A stretch of 64,000 bases of DNA from Afipia massiliensis (GCF_001006325.2 NZ_LBIA02000001.1:4341501-4405500), one strand, 5' to 3'; counted from the stretch's first letter, positions 32,634-41,986 are shown. Numbers and translations: made by a program. Notes: generated from the sequence alone by a model not told the origin.

Positions 32634-34907
32634 GTGCGCCAGATCGTACCCAGCGAGTGGAAAAAGCGGTTCCGGCATTTTCTGCTGGACCTCGACGCGC
32701 GCATCGATTCCACGCTGTTCTCGTCGGGCGCGGGACTGCGCGAACTCTGGGAGCGCTATTCGACCTTCATGGATCGTTTCTATGTCGGCCGCTGGAAGCG
32801 CTGGGTCTTCGTCGAACCGATCTCGGAAGGCGCAACCATCGGCCTCGCCGGCCTCGTGCTGATGCTCGCGTTGGCGGTTCCCGCCTTTCGCGAAACCTCC
32901 GACGACGACTGGCTGAAGAAATCCGATCTCGCGGTATCGTTCCTGGATCGCTACGGCAACCCGATCGGAAACCGCGGCATCAAGCACAATGACTCGATCC
33001 CTCTCGAGGACTTTCCCGACAATCTGATCAAGGCAACGCTCGCCACCGAGGATCGCCGTTTCTACGATCATTTCGGTATCGACATTGCAGGTACGACGCG
33101 CGCGCTGGTCACCAACGCGCAGGCCGGTGGCGTGCGGCAAGGCGGCTCGTCGATCACCCAGCAGCTCGCCAAGAACCTGTTCCTCAACAACGAGCGCACC
33201 ATCGAGCGCAAGGTGAAGGAAGCGTTCCTCGCCATCTGGCTGGAAACGCGCCTGAGCAAGAACGAGATTCTGAAGCTCTATCTTGACCGCGCCTATATGG
33301 GCGGCGGCACCTTCGGCGTCGACGGCGCGGCGCATTTCTATTTCAACAAGTCCGCGCGCGACGTGAATCTGGCGGAAGCTGCGATGCTCGCCGGACTGTT
33401 CAAGGCGCCGACCAAATACGCACCGCACATCAACCTGCCCGCCGCCCGCGCCCGCGCCAACGTCGTGCTCGACAATCTGGTGGATGCAGGCTTCATGACC
33501 GAAGGTCAGGTGTTCGGCGCCCGCCGCAACCCCGCCAACGCGGTCGACCGGCGCGACGAGAATTCGCCGAACTACTATCTCGATTATGCCTTCGACGAGA
33601 TGCGCAAGCTCGTCATGACGTTCCCGAAATCCTACACCGAGCGCGTGTTCGTCGTTCGCACCGCGATCGACATGAACGTGCAGCACGCCGCGGAAGCGGC
33701 TGTCGAAAACCAGTTGCGCCAGTTCGGCCGCGACTATCACGCAACGCAGGCCGCGCTTGCCCTCGCCGATCTGGACGGCGGCGTGCGCGCGATGGTCGGC
33801 GGGCGGGATTACGGCGCCAGCCAGTTCAACCGCGCCGTCGACGCCATGCGCCAGCCGGGCTCGTCGTTCAAACCCTATGTCTACGCCACCGCGCTGATGA
33901 ACGGCTTTACGCCGAAGTCCATCGTCGTCGATGGACCCGTCTGCATCGGCAACTGGTGCCCGCAGAACTACGGCCGCTCCTATTCGGGCTCAATGACGCT
34001 GACGACAGCGATAACCCGCTCCGTCAATGTCATTCCCGTGAAGCTGTCGATCGCGATGGGCAAAGGCAGCCCCAACCCGCCGAGGGCTGGCCGCGCCAAG
34101 ATCGTCGAGACCGCGCGCAAGATGGGCATCACCGCTCCCCTCGTCGATACGCCATCGTTGCCGATCGGCTCCACCGAAGTCAGCCTCGTCGAGCATGCCG
34201 TCGCCTACGCCGCCTTCCCGAACAAGGGACGCGCGGTGAAGCCGCACTCCGTTCTCGAAGTTCGCACCGGCACCGGCGATCTGGTCTGGCGCTGGGATCG
34301 CGACGGCAAGAAGCCGACGCAAGCGATCCCTGCCTCGGTCGCCGCGGACATGTCGGAAATGATGAGCCACGTGGTCGACGAAGGCACCGCCCGGCGCGCC
34401 CGGCTCGACGGCATTCCCGCTGCCGGCAAGACCGGCACGACGAACGCGTTCAGGGACGCATGGTTCGTCGGCTTCACCGGCAACTTCTCGATGGCCGTCT
34501 GGTACGGCAACGACGATTACTCGCCGACCAACCGCATGACCGGCGGCTCGCTTCCCGCACAGACATGGCATGACGTCATGGTGGTTGCGCATCAGGGCGT
34601 CGAGGTCAGAGACATTCCCGGCGTCGGTCCCGGCAAGAAACTTCCGCCGGATGTCCTTGCGGCTGCCAATGCAAACGCCAAGGCCCCCGAAGTGAATCCT
34701 GGTCCGCCGCCGATCCTGACCCGGCGCGGCGCGAACATTCTCGTGCGCGTCGAGAAACTTTTCGACGACGCGGCAAAGACCGTGAACGTGCCCGGCAAGA
34801 CGACATCGAACGGTGCGGCCAAGCCTGCATCCAGCGTGGCCTTCCCGGACAGTTTCGCCTCGGCAACTTCCGATCCGGCGGCGCCTGTGCCGCCGCGCAA
34901 GAACTAA
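32634..34907 (+). CDS. Penicillin-binding protein 1A-type transglycosylase/transpeptidase
   Basis: 757 residues from a GTG. A membrane anchor lies at about 68-84. The GT51 domain shows TEDRRFYDHFG (Glu139) and GGSSITQQLAKNLFL (170-184). The transpeptidase domain shows SSFK (410-413), SVN (463-465) and KTGT (599-602). The bifunctional enzyme polymerises and cross-links peptidoglycan in the periplasm. A Pro/Ala-rich tail follows the catalytic part. It is followed by two small genes (DUF1214/DUF1254). Confidence 0.95.
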   Translation: MRQIVPSEWKKRFRHFLLDLDARIDSTLFSSGAGLRELWERYSTFMDRFYVGRWKRWVFVEPISEGATIGLAGLVLMLALAVPAFRETSDDDWLKKSDLAVSFLDRYGNPIGNRGIKHNDSIPLEDFPDNLIKATLATEDRRFYDHFGIDIAGTTRALVTNAQAGGVRQGGSSITQQLAKNLFLNNERTIERKVKEAFLAIWLETRLSKNEILKLYLDRAYMGGGTFGVDGAAHFYFNKSARDVNLAEAAMLAGLFKAPTKYAPHINLPAARARANVVLDNLVDAGFMTEGQVFGARRNPANAVDRRDENSPNYYLDYAFDEMRKLVMTFPKSYTERVFVVRTAIDMNVQHAAEAAVENQLRQFGRDYHATQAALALADLDGGVRAMVGGRDYGASQFNRAVDAMRQPGSSFKPYVYATALMNGFTPKSIVVDGPVCIGNWCPQNYGRSYSGSMTLTTAITRSVNVIPVKLSIAMGKGSPNPPRAGRAKIVETARKMGITAPLVDTPSLPIGSTEVSLVEHAVAYAAFPNKGRAVKPHSVLEVRTGTGDLVWRWDRDGKKPTQAIPASVAADMSEMMSHVVDEGTARRARLDGIPAAGKTGTTNAFRDAWFVGFTGNFSMAVWYGNDDYSPTNRMTGGSLPAQTWHDVMVVAHQGVEVRDIPGVGPGKKLPPDVLAAANANAKAPEVNPGPPPILTRRGANILVRVEKLFDDAAKTVNVPGKTTSNGAAKPASSVAFPDSFASATSDPAAPVPPRKN

Positions 34908-34931
34908 CCGCGTCATGATAGCGCTTCCACC

Positions 34932-35510
34932 GTGCGGCTGATCCTCATCACTCTCGTCACACTGACCATCGCAACCATCGTCGGCCTCGGCACGACATGG
35001 ATGACGGCGACGCGCGGCGTCAACGTCGGCACCATCAAGATCGGCGCATGGACCGCACGTCCGAAAACCGGCACGAGCGACATCGACCCCTACTCGCGCG
35101 CCTCGGTCGCGCGCAGCGGCGAACTTCCGGTCGGCACCGGCGATGGCGTCATGTTCACGGCCACGACCGATGATACCGGCCGCCAACTCGACGGACGATG
35201 CGATGTCGTCGTGAAAGGCGTGACGCCCGCCGCGCGGTTCTGGACCCTGACGTTCTACGATCCCAAGGGACGGCTCGTCGCCAATTCGCTGCAGCGTTAC
35301 GGCTTCACCAGTCAGGAAATCGTCCGCGGATCGGACGGAGGCTTCGAGGTCCGGATCACATCGCGGTCGCGCGCCGGAAACTGGCTGCCGACAGGCGGTC
35401 TCGACCACTACATGCTGGCGCTCCGGCTTTACGATACGCCGGTCGGCGTCGGAACGCGCACGCAGAAGGATGCGCCGATGCCCTCCATCGTGACGGTGGG
35501 GTGCCCATGA
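34932..35510 (+). CDS. DUF1214 protein
   Basis: 192 residues from a GTG 24 bp after the PBP gene. An N-terminal membrane segment or signal (ITLVTLTIATIVGLGTTW) is followed by the DUF1214 part: ATRGVNVGTIKIGAWTARPK, DIDPYSRASVARSGELP, FWTLTFYDPKGRLVANSLQR. DUF1214 commonly occurs beside DUF1254, often in one protein; here they are separate and coupled. Envelope role, unknown. Confidence 0.85.
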   Translation: MRLILITLVTLTIATIVGLGTTWMTATRGVNVGTIKIGAWTARPKTGTSDIDPYSRASVARSGELPVGTGDGVMFTATTDDTGRQLDGRCDVVVKGVTPAARFWTLTFYDPKGRLVANSLQRYGFTSQEIVRGSDGGFEVRITSRSRAGNWLPTGGLDHYMLALRLYDTPVGVGTRTQKDAPMPSIVTVGCP

Positions 35511-36073
35511 TCCGCTGGCTGTTCGCAATCATCGGTGGCGCGTTGCTCGGCGGGGTCGTGCACCTCGTCAGCGTGCTTGTGCTTCCCCGCGTCGCCACGC
35601 TCGATGCCTATTCGCGCCTCGCGCCGATCACCAGGCTCAATGCCGTCACCGCGCTGCCCGCGGCAGAGCCCGGCAAGGCGCCGATGCCGTTCATGGACCC
35701 GGCTTTCGCAAGCGCCGCCTGCCGCTACGATCTCTCGAACGGTCCGATCAAGCTCACGGTGCCGGTCAGTCAGGCCTACACATCGGTGTCGTTCTACACG
35801 CGCAACGATGTCGCGTATTACGCGATCAATGATCGCTCGGCCGGGCGGCGCGTGATCGAACTCGACCTGATGACGGCGGCACAGCACGCCGAATTGCCGG
35901 AAGACGAGGAAGTCACCGCCGCCGACCGGCTGATCATCGACTCGCCGACCACAACCGGCCTGATCCTGCTCAAGGCACTGGCCGCAGAACCCGGCCTGAT
36001 GCCGCAGGCGCAGGCGTCGCTGGCCGCTGCGAATTGCCGCGTACAAACCGATACGCCGCAAGCGAAGCGATAG
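35507..36073 (+). CDS. DUF1254 protein
   Basis: 188 residues from the ATG at 35507, which overlaps the DUF1214 stop by ATGA. An N-terminal membrane segment (LFAIIGGALLGGVVHLVSVL) is followed by VATLDAYSRLAPITRLNAV and FMDPAFASAACRYDLSNGPI. The longer frame starting upstream is an out-of-frame extension into the DUF1214 gene and was rejected. The coupled pair probably forms one envelope complex; function unknown. Confidence 0.85.
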   Translation: MIRWLFAIIGGALLGGVVHLVSVLVLPRVATLDAYSRLAPITRLNAVTALPAAEPGKAPMPFMDPAFASAACRYDLSNGPIKLTVPVSQAYTSVSFYTRNDVAYYAINDRSAGRRVIELDLMTAAQHAELPEDEEVTAADRLIIDSPTTTGLILLKALAAEPGLMPQAQASLAAANCRVQTDTPQAKR

Positions 36074-36077
36074 TTCG

Positions 36078-36153
36078 CTAGTGATCCGGTTCTGACATTC
36101 GTATCACTTCCCAGCAGGCGCCCTTACGAATGTCAGAACCAAAGGATCACTAG
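36078..36153. repeat. MITE-like palindrome, first of two
   Basis: Near-perfect terminal inverted repeats: CTAGTGATCC-gg-TTCTGACATTCGTA, and on the other side TACGAATGTCAGAAC-caaa-GGATCACTAG. Both tips begin CTAG. Length about 76 bp, too short to code. Confidence 0.85.
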
Positions 36154-36164
36154 AATTATAGTTT

Positions 36165-36240
36165 GCTAGTGTCCTTTCGTATCCGACGTTCGCGTTGGAC
36201 CCGCCGCAAAGTAAAGCGAACGTCGGATACGGGACACTAG
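36165..36240. repeat. MITE-like palindrome, second of two
   Basis: CTAGTGTCC-tttc-GTATCCGACGTTCGC and the mirrored GCGAACGTCGGATAC-GGGACACTAG. It has the same CTAGTG tips and length as its neighbour but a different core. One arm is found again between folB and folK at 59.8 kb. It reaches the last codon of the LysR gene. Confidence 0.85.
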
Positions 36241-37166
36241 CCGATGCTCCCCGCAAACCGTTCGGCGAGACGCTCGCGGCGGAAGGTGTCGGCGACGAAA
36301 TCGACAAACGCGCGCGTCTTCGCCGGCAGCAACGTGCGGGTCGCATAATAGACCGAGATCGAGCCTGCGTCAGCGTACCATTGCGGCACGACGCGCACGA
36401 GCGCGCCGCTTTCGAGGTGGTGCAATGCATCCGGCACCGCGATCAATGTCACGCCAAGACCGAGCAGCGCTGCCCGGCACATCGCGGAGGGATCGTTGAA
36501 CACGATCGTGCCCGGCAATTGCACATCGACTTCCGAACCTGCGGCGTTGCGCATGGTCCACTGCCGCACCCGTCCAGTCCGCGCAGCGCGCATCACGATG
36601 CCATCGAACGCGGCAAGTCCCGAAGGATCTGGCGGCAGTGTGCGGCCTTTCAGATAGGCCGGCGATGCAACCGCGATGATGTGCAACGGCGCAAGCGGCC
36701 GTGAGATGACGCCCGGTGCGAGTTCGATACCGCCGCCGATCGCCGCATCGAATCCTTCGGCGATCAGATCGACCTGCCGGTTCTCGAATTGCCAGTCAGC
36801 GCGAATGCGCGGATAGCGCGCGAGAAACGCGGGCAGCAGCGGCAGAACATAGTCCGCGCCAAATGTCGGACTGAGGCTGACCTTGAGCACGCCGGCAGGC
36901 TCGCCGTGGTCCGTCGCCGCTCCGGCGATGGCGACCTGAAGGCCTTCGAGATTGCCGCGTATCTCAAGCAGAAAACGCTCCCCGGCCTCAGTCAGCGTCA
37001 GCTTGCGCGTGCTGCGCTGAAACAGGCGGATTCCGAGATTCCGCTCCAGTATCGCGACGTTGCGGCTGACCGCAGCCGGCGTCAGCGCCAGACGGCGGGC
37101 TGCGGCAGAAAACCCACCATTTTCAGCGCTTTGAACGAAGGACTCGAGATTGGCCAGCGTTTCCAT
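36237..37166 (-). CDS. LysR-family transcriptional regulator
   Basis: 309 residues. An N-terminal winged HTH (METLANLESFVQSAENGGFS, AAARRLALTPAAVSRNVAIL) and a C-terminal effector domain (GVLKVSLSPTFGADYVLPLL; LGVTLIAVPDALHHLESGAL). It is transcribed divergently from a SnoaL-like gene and a Rossmann-fold gene, which are the likely targets. The DNA between them carries GATTAG and CTAATC half-sites (37182-37219). The 3' end touches a MITE-like palindrome, which may supply the last codons. Confidence 0.9.
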   Translation of the reverse strand: METLANLESFVQSAENGGFSAAARRLALTPAAVSRNVAILERNLGIRLFQRSTRKLTLTEAGERFLLEIRGNLEGLQVAIAGAATDHGEPAGVLKVSLSPTFGADYVLPLLPAFLARYPRIRADWQFENRQVDLIAEGFDAAIGGGIELAPGVISRPLAPLHIIAVASPAYLKGRTLPPDPSGLAAFDGIVMRAARTGRVRQWTMRNAAGSEVDVQLPGTIVFNDPSAMCRAALLGLGVTLIAVPDALHHLESGALVRVVPQWYADAGSISVYYATRTLLPAKTRAFVDFVADTFRRERLAERFAGSIG

Positions 37167-37181
37167 GTCACCATTTTATAC

Positions 37182-37219
37182 GATTAGTTGAAAATAAATA
37201 CAGCAATTACCTGCTAATC
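37182..37219. promoter_or_regulatory. Possible LysR operator
   Basis: GATTAG (37182-37187) and CTAATC (37214-37219) are inverted half-sites in the AT-rich region between the divergent LysR and SnoaL-like genes. Confidence 0.35.
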
Positions 37220-37274
37220 AGTTGCCAATAAACAGGCGATATCGGGTCCGTCACCAGCCAAACGGAGCCAGACA

Positions 37275-37778
37275 ATGTCCCAGCCAGTCTCATCCACCCG
37301 CCGCGGTTTTCTGATTGCTCTCGCCCTCGCCGGCAGCGTCACCCAGGCCTTTGCCCAGAACACCGGCGCCCATCTCGAAGCCAACAAGGCCGTGGTGCGC
37401 ACGGTCATCGAGGAAGTGCAGCGCGACGGCAACTTCGCGAATTTCGAAAAGCTGTTCGCGGCAAGCTACGTCGACCGGACCGCGTTCCCGGGATTCGCCA
37501 ACGACCGCGAGGGCACCCGTAACGTCTACCTCACACTTCGCAAAGCCTTCCCCGGCTTCCGCGCCGTCATTCATCGTCAGGTTGCCGAGGGCGATCTCGT
37601 GACATCGCACAAGACCTACCACGGCAAGCATCTCGGAGAATTCAACGGCGTCGCCCCGACCGGCCGCGACATCACCTTTGAGGCCATCGACATCATGCGC
37701 GTCCGCGACGGTCAGATCACCGATCACTGGGGCGTCACCGACATCGGCTCGCTGATGCGCCAGATCAGCGCGCGCTGA
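37275..37778 (+). CDS. Exported SnoaL-like / ester cyclase family protein
   Basis: 167 residues. A twin-arginine-like signal (STRRGFLIALALAGSVTQAF, cleaved after AFAQ) points to Tat export. The mature part is a SnoaL-type cone: NFEKLFAASYVDRTAFPGFA, VYLTLRKAFPGFRAVIHRQV and the family end VRDGQITDHWGVTDIGSLMR. Substrate unknown. It is the first gene divergent from LysR and is followed 49 bp later by an NAD(P)-binding gene. Confidence 0.85.
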   Translation: MSQPVSSTRRGFLIALALAGSVTQAFAQNTGAHLEANKAVVRTVIEEVQRDGNFANFEKLFAASYVDRTAFPGFANDREGTRNVYLTLRKAFPGFRAVIHRQVAEGDLVTSHKTYHGKHLGEFNGVAPTGRDITFEAIDIMRVRDGQITDHWGVTDIGSLMRQISAR

Positions 37779-37827
37779 ACCGGCTTTGAAATCAACTCAT
37801 ACGCCTAAAACCTGAAAGGAACACACG

Positions 37828-38433
37828 ATGACCAAGACAATCGGAATTATCGGATCGGGCTCAATCGGTTCAGCCGTCGCACGCAGGCTTGCCAGTGCCG
37901 GAATAGAGGCAACCATCGCCAACAGCCGCGGCCCTGCTTCACTCAAGGATCTCGTTCGCGAGATTGGCCCCTCCATCAGGGCCGGCACGGTGACGGAAGC
38001 CGCGAGCAAGGACATCGTTCTCGTCGCGGTGAACTGGTCGAAACTGCCGGCCGCGCTTGCCGGCCTGCCCGCCTGGAACGGCCGCATCGTGATCGACGCC
38101 AACAACCCGATTGAAGCGCCGCTGTTCAAGCCCGCTGAACTGAATGGCCGGATCTCGAGCGAAGTCTTCGCCGGGCTTGTGCCGGGCGCGCGCGTGGTCA
38201 AGGCGTTCAACCATCTGCAAGCGCACGTGCTCGCGAGTGACCCGCAAGCCGACGGCGGCAAGCGCGTCCTCCTCTATTCCGGTGATGACAACGCCGCGAA
38301 GGCGGAAGTCGCAGCGCTGATCGACCGGCTCGGCTTCTTCGGCATCGATCTTGGTTCGCTCGCAGTCGGTGGAAAGCTTGTCCAGTTTCCCGGCGGACCG
38401 CTGCCGGTGCACAATCTGGTCAAGGTCGCCTGA
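37828..38433 (+). CDS. NAD(P)-binding oxidoreductase of the F420:NADP reductase-like family
   Basis: 201 residues. The Rossmann fingerprint GIIGSGSIGSAVARRL opens the protein, followed by IANSRGPASLKDL; VIDANNPIE, VKAFNHLQAHVLASD and VQFPGGPLPVHNLVKV fit the NADPH-dependent F420 reductase-like (NpdG/COG2085) family. F420 dependence is not implied; many members act on other substrates. AAAGGAACACACG lies before the ATG. Confidence 0.86.
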   Translation: MTKTIGIIGSGSIGSAVARRLASAGIEATIANSRGPASLKDLVREIGPSIRAGTVTEAASKDIVLVAVNWSKLPAALAGLPAWNGRIVIDANNPIEAPLFKPAELNGRISSEVFAGLVPGARVVKAFNHLQAHVLASDPQADGGKRVLLYSGDDNAAKAEVAALIDRLGFFGIDLGSLAVGGKLVQFPGGPLPVHNLVKVA

Positions 38434-38443
38434 TCGAAATGAC

Positions 38444-38477
38444 AACGCCGCCCGCAATCGAACCTGCGGGCGGCGTT
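38444..38477. terminator. Bidirectional terminator between convergent genes
   Basis: A 13-bp perfect stem, AACGCCGCCCGCA and TGCGGGCGGCGTT with an 8-nt loop, lies 10 bp from each flanking stop codon. Short T and A tracts border it. Confidence 0.82.
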
Positions 38478-38488
38478 CTCAGTATCCC

Positions 38489-39127
38489 TTACTTCACATT
38501 ATTCACATGCGGCCAGATCTCCAGCGCGCCGCGATAGATCATCTCGCCGGCAACGTAGAGGATGACCGCGAGGCCGACATAGGCGATCCAGCGGTGCTTC
38601 TGCAGCAACTTCGCAATGAACGATGCGGCAACGCCCATCATCGCGATCGACAGCGCAAGACCGAATACCAGAACCCATGGATGCTCGCGGGCCGCGCCTG
38701 CAACAGCGAGGACGTTGTCCAACGACATCGAGACGTCGGCGACGATGATTTGCCAGGTTGCCTGGGCCAGCGTCTTGGTCGGCATCCCTTCGACCGCCAC
38801 CCCATTTTCATCTGTCACAGGATTTTCTTCGTGCCCGGCGCCGGAGCGCAATTCGCGCCACATCTTCCAGCAGACCCACAACAGCAGGATGCCGCCCGCA
38901 AGCAGCAGACCGACAATGGCCAAAAGCTGGGTTGTAAGACCTGCGAACACGATGCGAAGCACCGTGGCGGCGATGATGCCGATCAGGATTGCCTTGTTGC
39001 GCTGTTCCTTTGGCAGGCCAGCAGCAGCGAGGCCGATGACGATGGCGTTGTCGCCAGCAAGAACCAGGTCGATAAGGATGACCTGAAAGAGTGCAGTCAA
39101 AACTTCTGGTGTGATGAAATCAAACAT
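38489..39127 (-). CDS. TerC-family membrane protein (YjbE type)
   Basis: 212 residues with about seven membrane segments. The TerC core is visible twice: LIDLVLAGDNAIVIGLAAAG and IIVADVSMSLDNVLAVAGAA, with the acidic Asp-Asn pairs that in this family are linked to Mn2+ export or metal handling. A cytoplasmic loop (EENPVTDENGVAVEGMPTK) splits the halves. Upstream, 240 bp hold no gene; I could not recognise the yybP-ykoY riboswitch that sometimes precedes terC genes. Confidence 0.9.
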   Translation of the reverse strand: MFDFITPEVLTALFQVILIDLVLAGDNAIVIGLAAAGLPKEQRNKAILIGIIAATVLRIVFAGLTTQLLAIVGLLLAGGILLLWVCWKMWRELRSGAGHEENPVTDENGVAVEGMPTKTLAQATWQIIVADVSMSLDNVLAVAGAAREHPWVLVFGLALSIAMMGVAASFIAKLLQKHRWIAYVGLAVILYVAGEMIYRGALEIWPHVNNVK

Positions 39128-39366
39128 AAGCCGGGCTTCCCTTTTTTGTTGAGGAAGAGCGGCCTCCTGTCACAGGCGATTACGGATCTTCGCTGCCTGT
39201 CACCCACCAACTCGCTTAAGTCAGTGCATCACAGGCGGACGTTGCCGCATATCCAAGGGGCCACTCCAAGTGAATTCCAGTCCGACATCGCAGCCTCGCG
39301 GCTGCCAGAGGGGCCCGGCCTGGTCGTCTATATTCCAAGTCTACGATCTAAGTTCTACGTATCTCC

Positions 39367-39720
39367 CTATTGTTCATAAGTTCGGCGTTCGAACAGATGC
39401 TCGAACAATTGCACGACTTGTTCCGGTTCGCCCATCACGGACGCAGCACAACCGGTAATAACCAGGCCACCAGCGATATCCCAGAGATTCAGGTTCTCCG
39501 TGTTCCGCCTCGCCCTGGTCGAGAGCGCTATCACTGCTGCCAGCGCCGCTGTTCCGAAAAACAGCACGCTCAGCGCAGGCAACACGAGACGCTGTTCAAG
39601 CGCGTAGACGATGAAAAACGCAGGCACGGCAACGGTGAAACTCAGCGCGATCAACGTTCCGAAGTTCCGACCGAAGAGAAACACCTTGGCAATTGGGGAA
39701 CCTGTCATTCCATCCCCCAT
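39367..39720 (-). CDS. Small membrane protein, unknown
   Basis: 117 residues with two to three membrane segments (FGTLIALSFTVAVPAFFIVY; LVLPALSVLFFGTAALAAVI; IAGGLVITGCAASVMG) and a charged C-terminus ending FERRTYEQ. The start may be the Met four residues later, which has GGGGGATGGA before it. Two-gene or single unit; no family recognised. Confidence 0.62.
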   Translation of the reverse strand: MGDGMTGSPIAKVFLFGRNFGTLIALSFTVAVPAFFIVYALEQRLVLPALSVLFFGTAALAAVIALSTRARRNTENLNLWDIAGGLVITGCAASVMGEPEQVVQLFEHLFERRTYEQ

Positions 39721-39841
39721 TTTTCATCTCGCGGCAAATCAGCTGGCGTGTTGTCTCAGGAACAAACAACCGATTGCGGGCGGACTCAACGCGACGTTCT
39801 GCCGCACATCTGAGCGCAAAGAGACAGAAACAGCAGTAAAA

Positions 39842-40570
39842 TCAACCACCTACACGCAGCGCGCGACCAACGACCGGCGTGGCCTTAATCCACGTCTCCG
39901 ATGCCCGCTTGGACAATTGCACGATCAGGCGGTCGGCATCCGCAGCCATCGCATCCGGCGCGTGGATCACCAGCCGATCCAGCGCCCATCTGTAGGACGC
40001 CACGCGCTGCTGCAGGCATTGCTGCACCCACTGCACCACCAGCACATTCTCGCGCATGCGCGCCTGCGCATCGGCGTATTCGCGTGGCGACAGTTCAGAG
40101 ACGATCCCGAGCGCCTTGTTGCGCTTGATGTCGAGATCGTTGACGCGCAGAGCGACCGGAATGAACTGATCGAGCATGACGCCGTCGTTGCGCACGTCCT
40201 CCATCAATCCACCGTAGGCCGCGGCCTGCGAGCGGTGCGGTTCATCGATCATGCGGCGTCCATAAATCGTCCGGTCGAAAACGACCGTCTGCCGCCAGGG
40301 CGCCGGTATCGTTTTGTAATCGCCGAACACTGCTTTCCACGCCGGGCGTGAGTGCGGCGGTTCGATGAAGTAGTAGGCAAGATCGCGCAGCGATCGTTCC
40401 AGATCGGTCAACTGGAATTGCGACGGCTGACCGCCCAGCGCCGTGGTGGCCTCGACGCCGACCCACTTGTGCATGTCTTCATGATAAAACGTCGAGCGCG
40501 TGCGGCCGAAGTCATCACTCGCACATGCGAGGCTCGCCACGAACGGCAAAAGATAAAGCGGATTACACAT
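39842..40570 (-). CDS. Probable lipoprotein, unknown function
   Basis: 242 residues. The N-terminus MCNPLYLLPFVASLACASDD has a lipobox-like SLAC with Cys at 16. The mature protein is polar and helical (HRSQAAAYGGLMEDVRNDGV, VVQWVQQCLQQRVASYRWAL) with no domain I recognise. It lies between two unrelated small genes on the same strand. Confidence 0.68.
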   Translation of the reverse strand: MCNPLYLLPFVASLACASDDFGRTRSTFYHEDMHKWVGVEATTALGGQPSQFQLTDLERSLRDLAYYFIEPPHSRPAWKAVFGDYKTIPAPWRQTVVFDRTIYGRRMIDEPHRSQAAAYGGLMEDVRNDGVMLDQFIPVALRVNDLDIKRNKALGIVSELSPREYADAQARMRENVLVVQWVQQCLQQRVASYRWALDRLVIHAPDAMAADADRLIVQLSKRASETWIKATPVVGRALRVGG

Positions 40571-40636
40571 CGCGGCCCGGTGTTACAGCGTTGCCGATCC
40601 GGCGAGGCTCTCGCCGGCAGAGACTCTGAACGCTGG

Positions 40637-40843
40637 TCAGGAACGCGCCCGGCGCTTGCGACGGCGGCCTGGTGCCGTTCCCTCCTCCGGTCCGATTCCA
40701 TCGCTGGCTTCGTCAGCGTAACGCTCGATCCGGATGGCGGGGAGAATCAGGATGGTTGCCGTTCCCTCGCGCGGGGCCATGTTCACATCCGGTCCGGCGC
40801 GGCGCGCCGCTGCATCGACCGGAAATTCAACAATGGTGCCCAT
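40637..40843 (-). CDS. Small conserved protein, unknown
   Basis: 68 residues: MGTIVEFPVDAAARRAGPDV, then acidic/neutral middle (ILILPAIRIERYADEASDG) and a basic tail RRRKRRARS. AGGAGAGATCG precedes the ATG. The MGTIVEFP opening recurs in small Bradyrhizobiaceae proteins as far as I recall. Function unknown. Confidence 0.65.
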   Translation of the reverse strand: MGTIVEFPVDAAARRAGPDVNMAPREGTATILILPAIRIERYADEASDGIGPEEGTAPGRRRKRRARS

Positions 40844-40987
40844 ATCGATCTCTCCTGGCCGCCCTGCTTTTCCTCAAGGATTGGCTCAAGGATCGGCGGC
40901 ACCCGGTCATTAAGAGTGAGCATGGTTAATGGCTTGTTAACAGGCGCCGGATAACGTCAGGCCGAGACTTAACCTCGCGTATCCGGC

Positions 40988-41983
40988 ATGACGACACTCC
41001 CGATGTTTCACGGCTTTGATGGCCTGATGACTCTGTCCCGGCGCGAGGGCGTTGATATTCGCCCGACGCTGCTGCGCGTGCTGACGGACCTCTATGTCCA
41101 GACCGCCGACCATACCCGCGACGAGGAACGGCAGTTCGCCGAGCTGGCTTCGCGCCTGATCGATGAGGTGGACGACGCCACGCGCGCCGCCGTGCGGGCG
41201 CGGCTTGCGATCTATCCGAACACTCCGCGTGAAATCGCCCGGAAGCTGCAGTTGAAATACACGACGGGCAAACCGCAGCCCGTTTCAGCGAACGATGAGC
41301 ATATTCTCGACGATACATTGATCGATCCGGCGGATCTGGAGATCGTATCGGAGCCCGAGGTCTCGGTCGCTCCTGCGATGATGCCCGCACCAACCATGTC
41401 GATGCAGCCGGACGATGCGGCGCAGCTGATCGAGATGTTTCTGTCAGCCGACCGCACCCAACGCGCCCAGATGCTTCATGGTCTGACCGACACGCCGCTG
41501 AAACCATCAACACCGGTCGACCCGCGCCGCGCGACCCGCGCGGTTGCGGCCCTGGAACAGGCTGCACTGGCGGCCGATGCCTCGGACTTTGCCGCCGAGC
41601 TCGCCGATGCCCTGATCCTGACCTCCAGGGTTGCGGCCCAGATCGTCAATGAACCCGGCGGCGAGCCGCTGGCCTGCGCGCTCAAGGCCCTCGGCATGCC
41701 CGGTGAATCATATCAGCGCGTGCTGTTGTTTCTGAATCCGTCGCTCGGCGCATCGGTCATGGATGTCTACCGGCTGGCGCGCCTCTACGAGGTGATCGAA
41801 TTGCGGACTGCGCTGATCATGCTTGCGGCGTGGCGTGGTGCGGCGCTGGCCGCCACGCGGGCGAAATATCGCCCCGCACTCTACGATGACGAACGCCAGC
41901 GCGCCCGTTCAACGCCGGCGCAATCGCGTCCCGCCGCTCAGCCGGGCACGCACGTCACGGCGCGCGAAACATCGCGCGGGTAG
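40988..41983 (+). CDS. DUF2336 protein
   Basis: 331 residues. The N-terminal DUF2336 repeat-like helices (VDIRPTLLRVLTDLYVQTAD; ERQFAELASRLIDEVDDATR; LAIYPNTPREIARKLQLKY) and the C-terminal LKALGMPGESYQRVLLFLNP match the family. DUF2336 proteins are common in Rhizobiales and lack a settled role. No signal peptide or membrane segment. Tail after 300 is Arg/Pro/Ala-rich. Convergent with the DUF1491 gene. Confidence 0.85.
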   Translation: MTTLPMFHGFDGLMTLSRREGVDIRPTLLRVLTDLYVQTADHTRDEERQFAELASRLIDEVDDATRAAVRARLAIYPNTPREIARKLQLKYTTGKPQPVSANDEHILDDTLIDPADLEIVSEPEVSVAPAMMPAPTMSMQPDDAAQLIEMFLSADRTQRAQMLHGLTDTPLKPSTPVDPRRATRAVAALEQAALAADASDFAAELADALILTSRVAAQIVNEPGGEPLACALKALGMPGESYQRVLLFLNPSLGASVMDVYRLARLYEVIELRTALIMLAAWRGAALAATRAKYRPALYDDERQRARSTPAQSRPAAQPGTHVTARETSRG

Positions 41984-41986
41984 TGG

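Noticed and set aside
33990-35528. 512-codon minus-strand open frame
   Set aside because: Antisense to PBP1A and the DUF1214 gene, both well supported.
39128-39366. yybP-ykoY Mn riboswitch before terC
   Set aside because: The terC leader is long enough, but I could not find the conserved core in the right arrangement. A covariance search would settle it.
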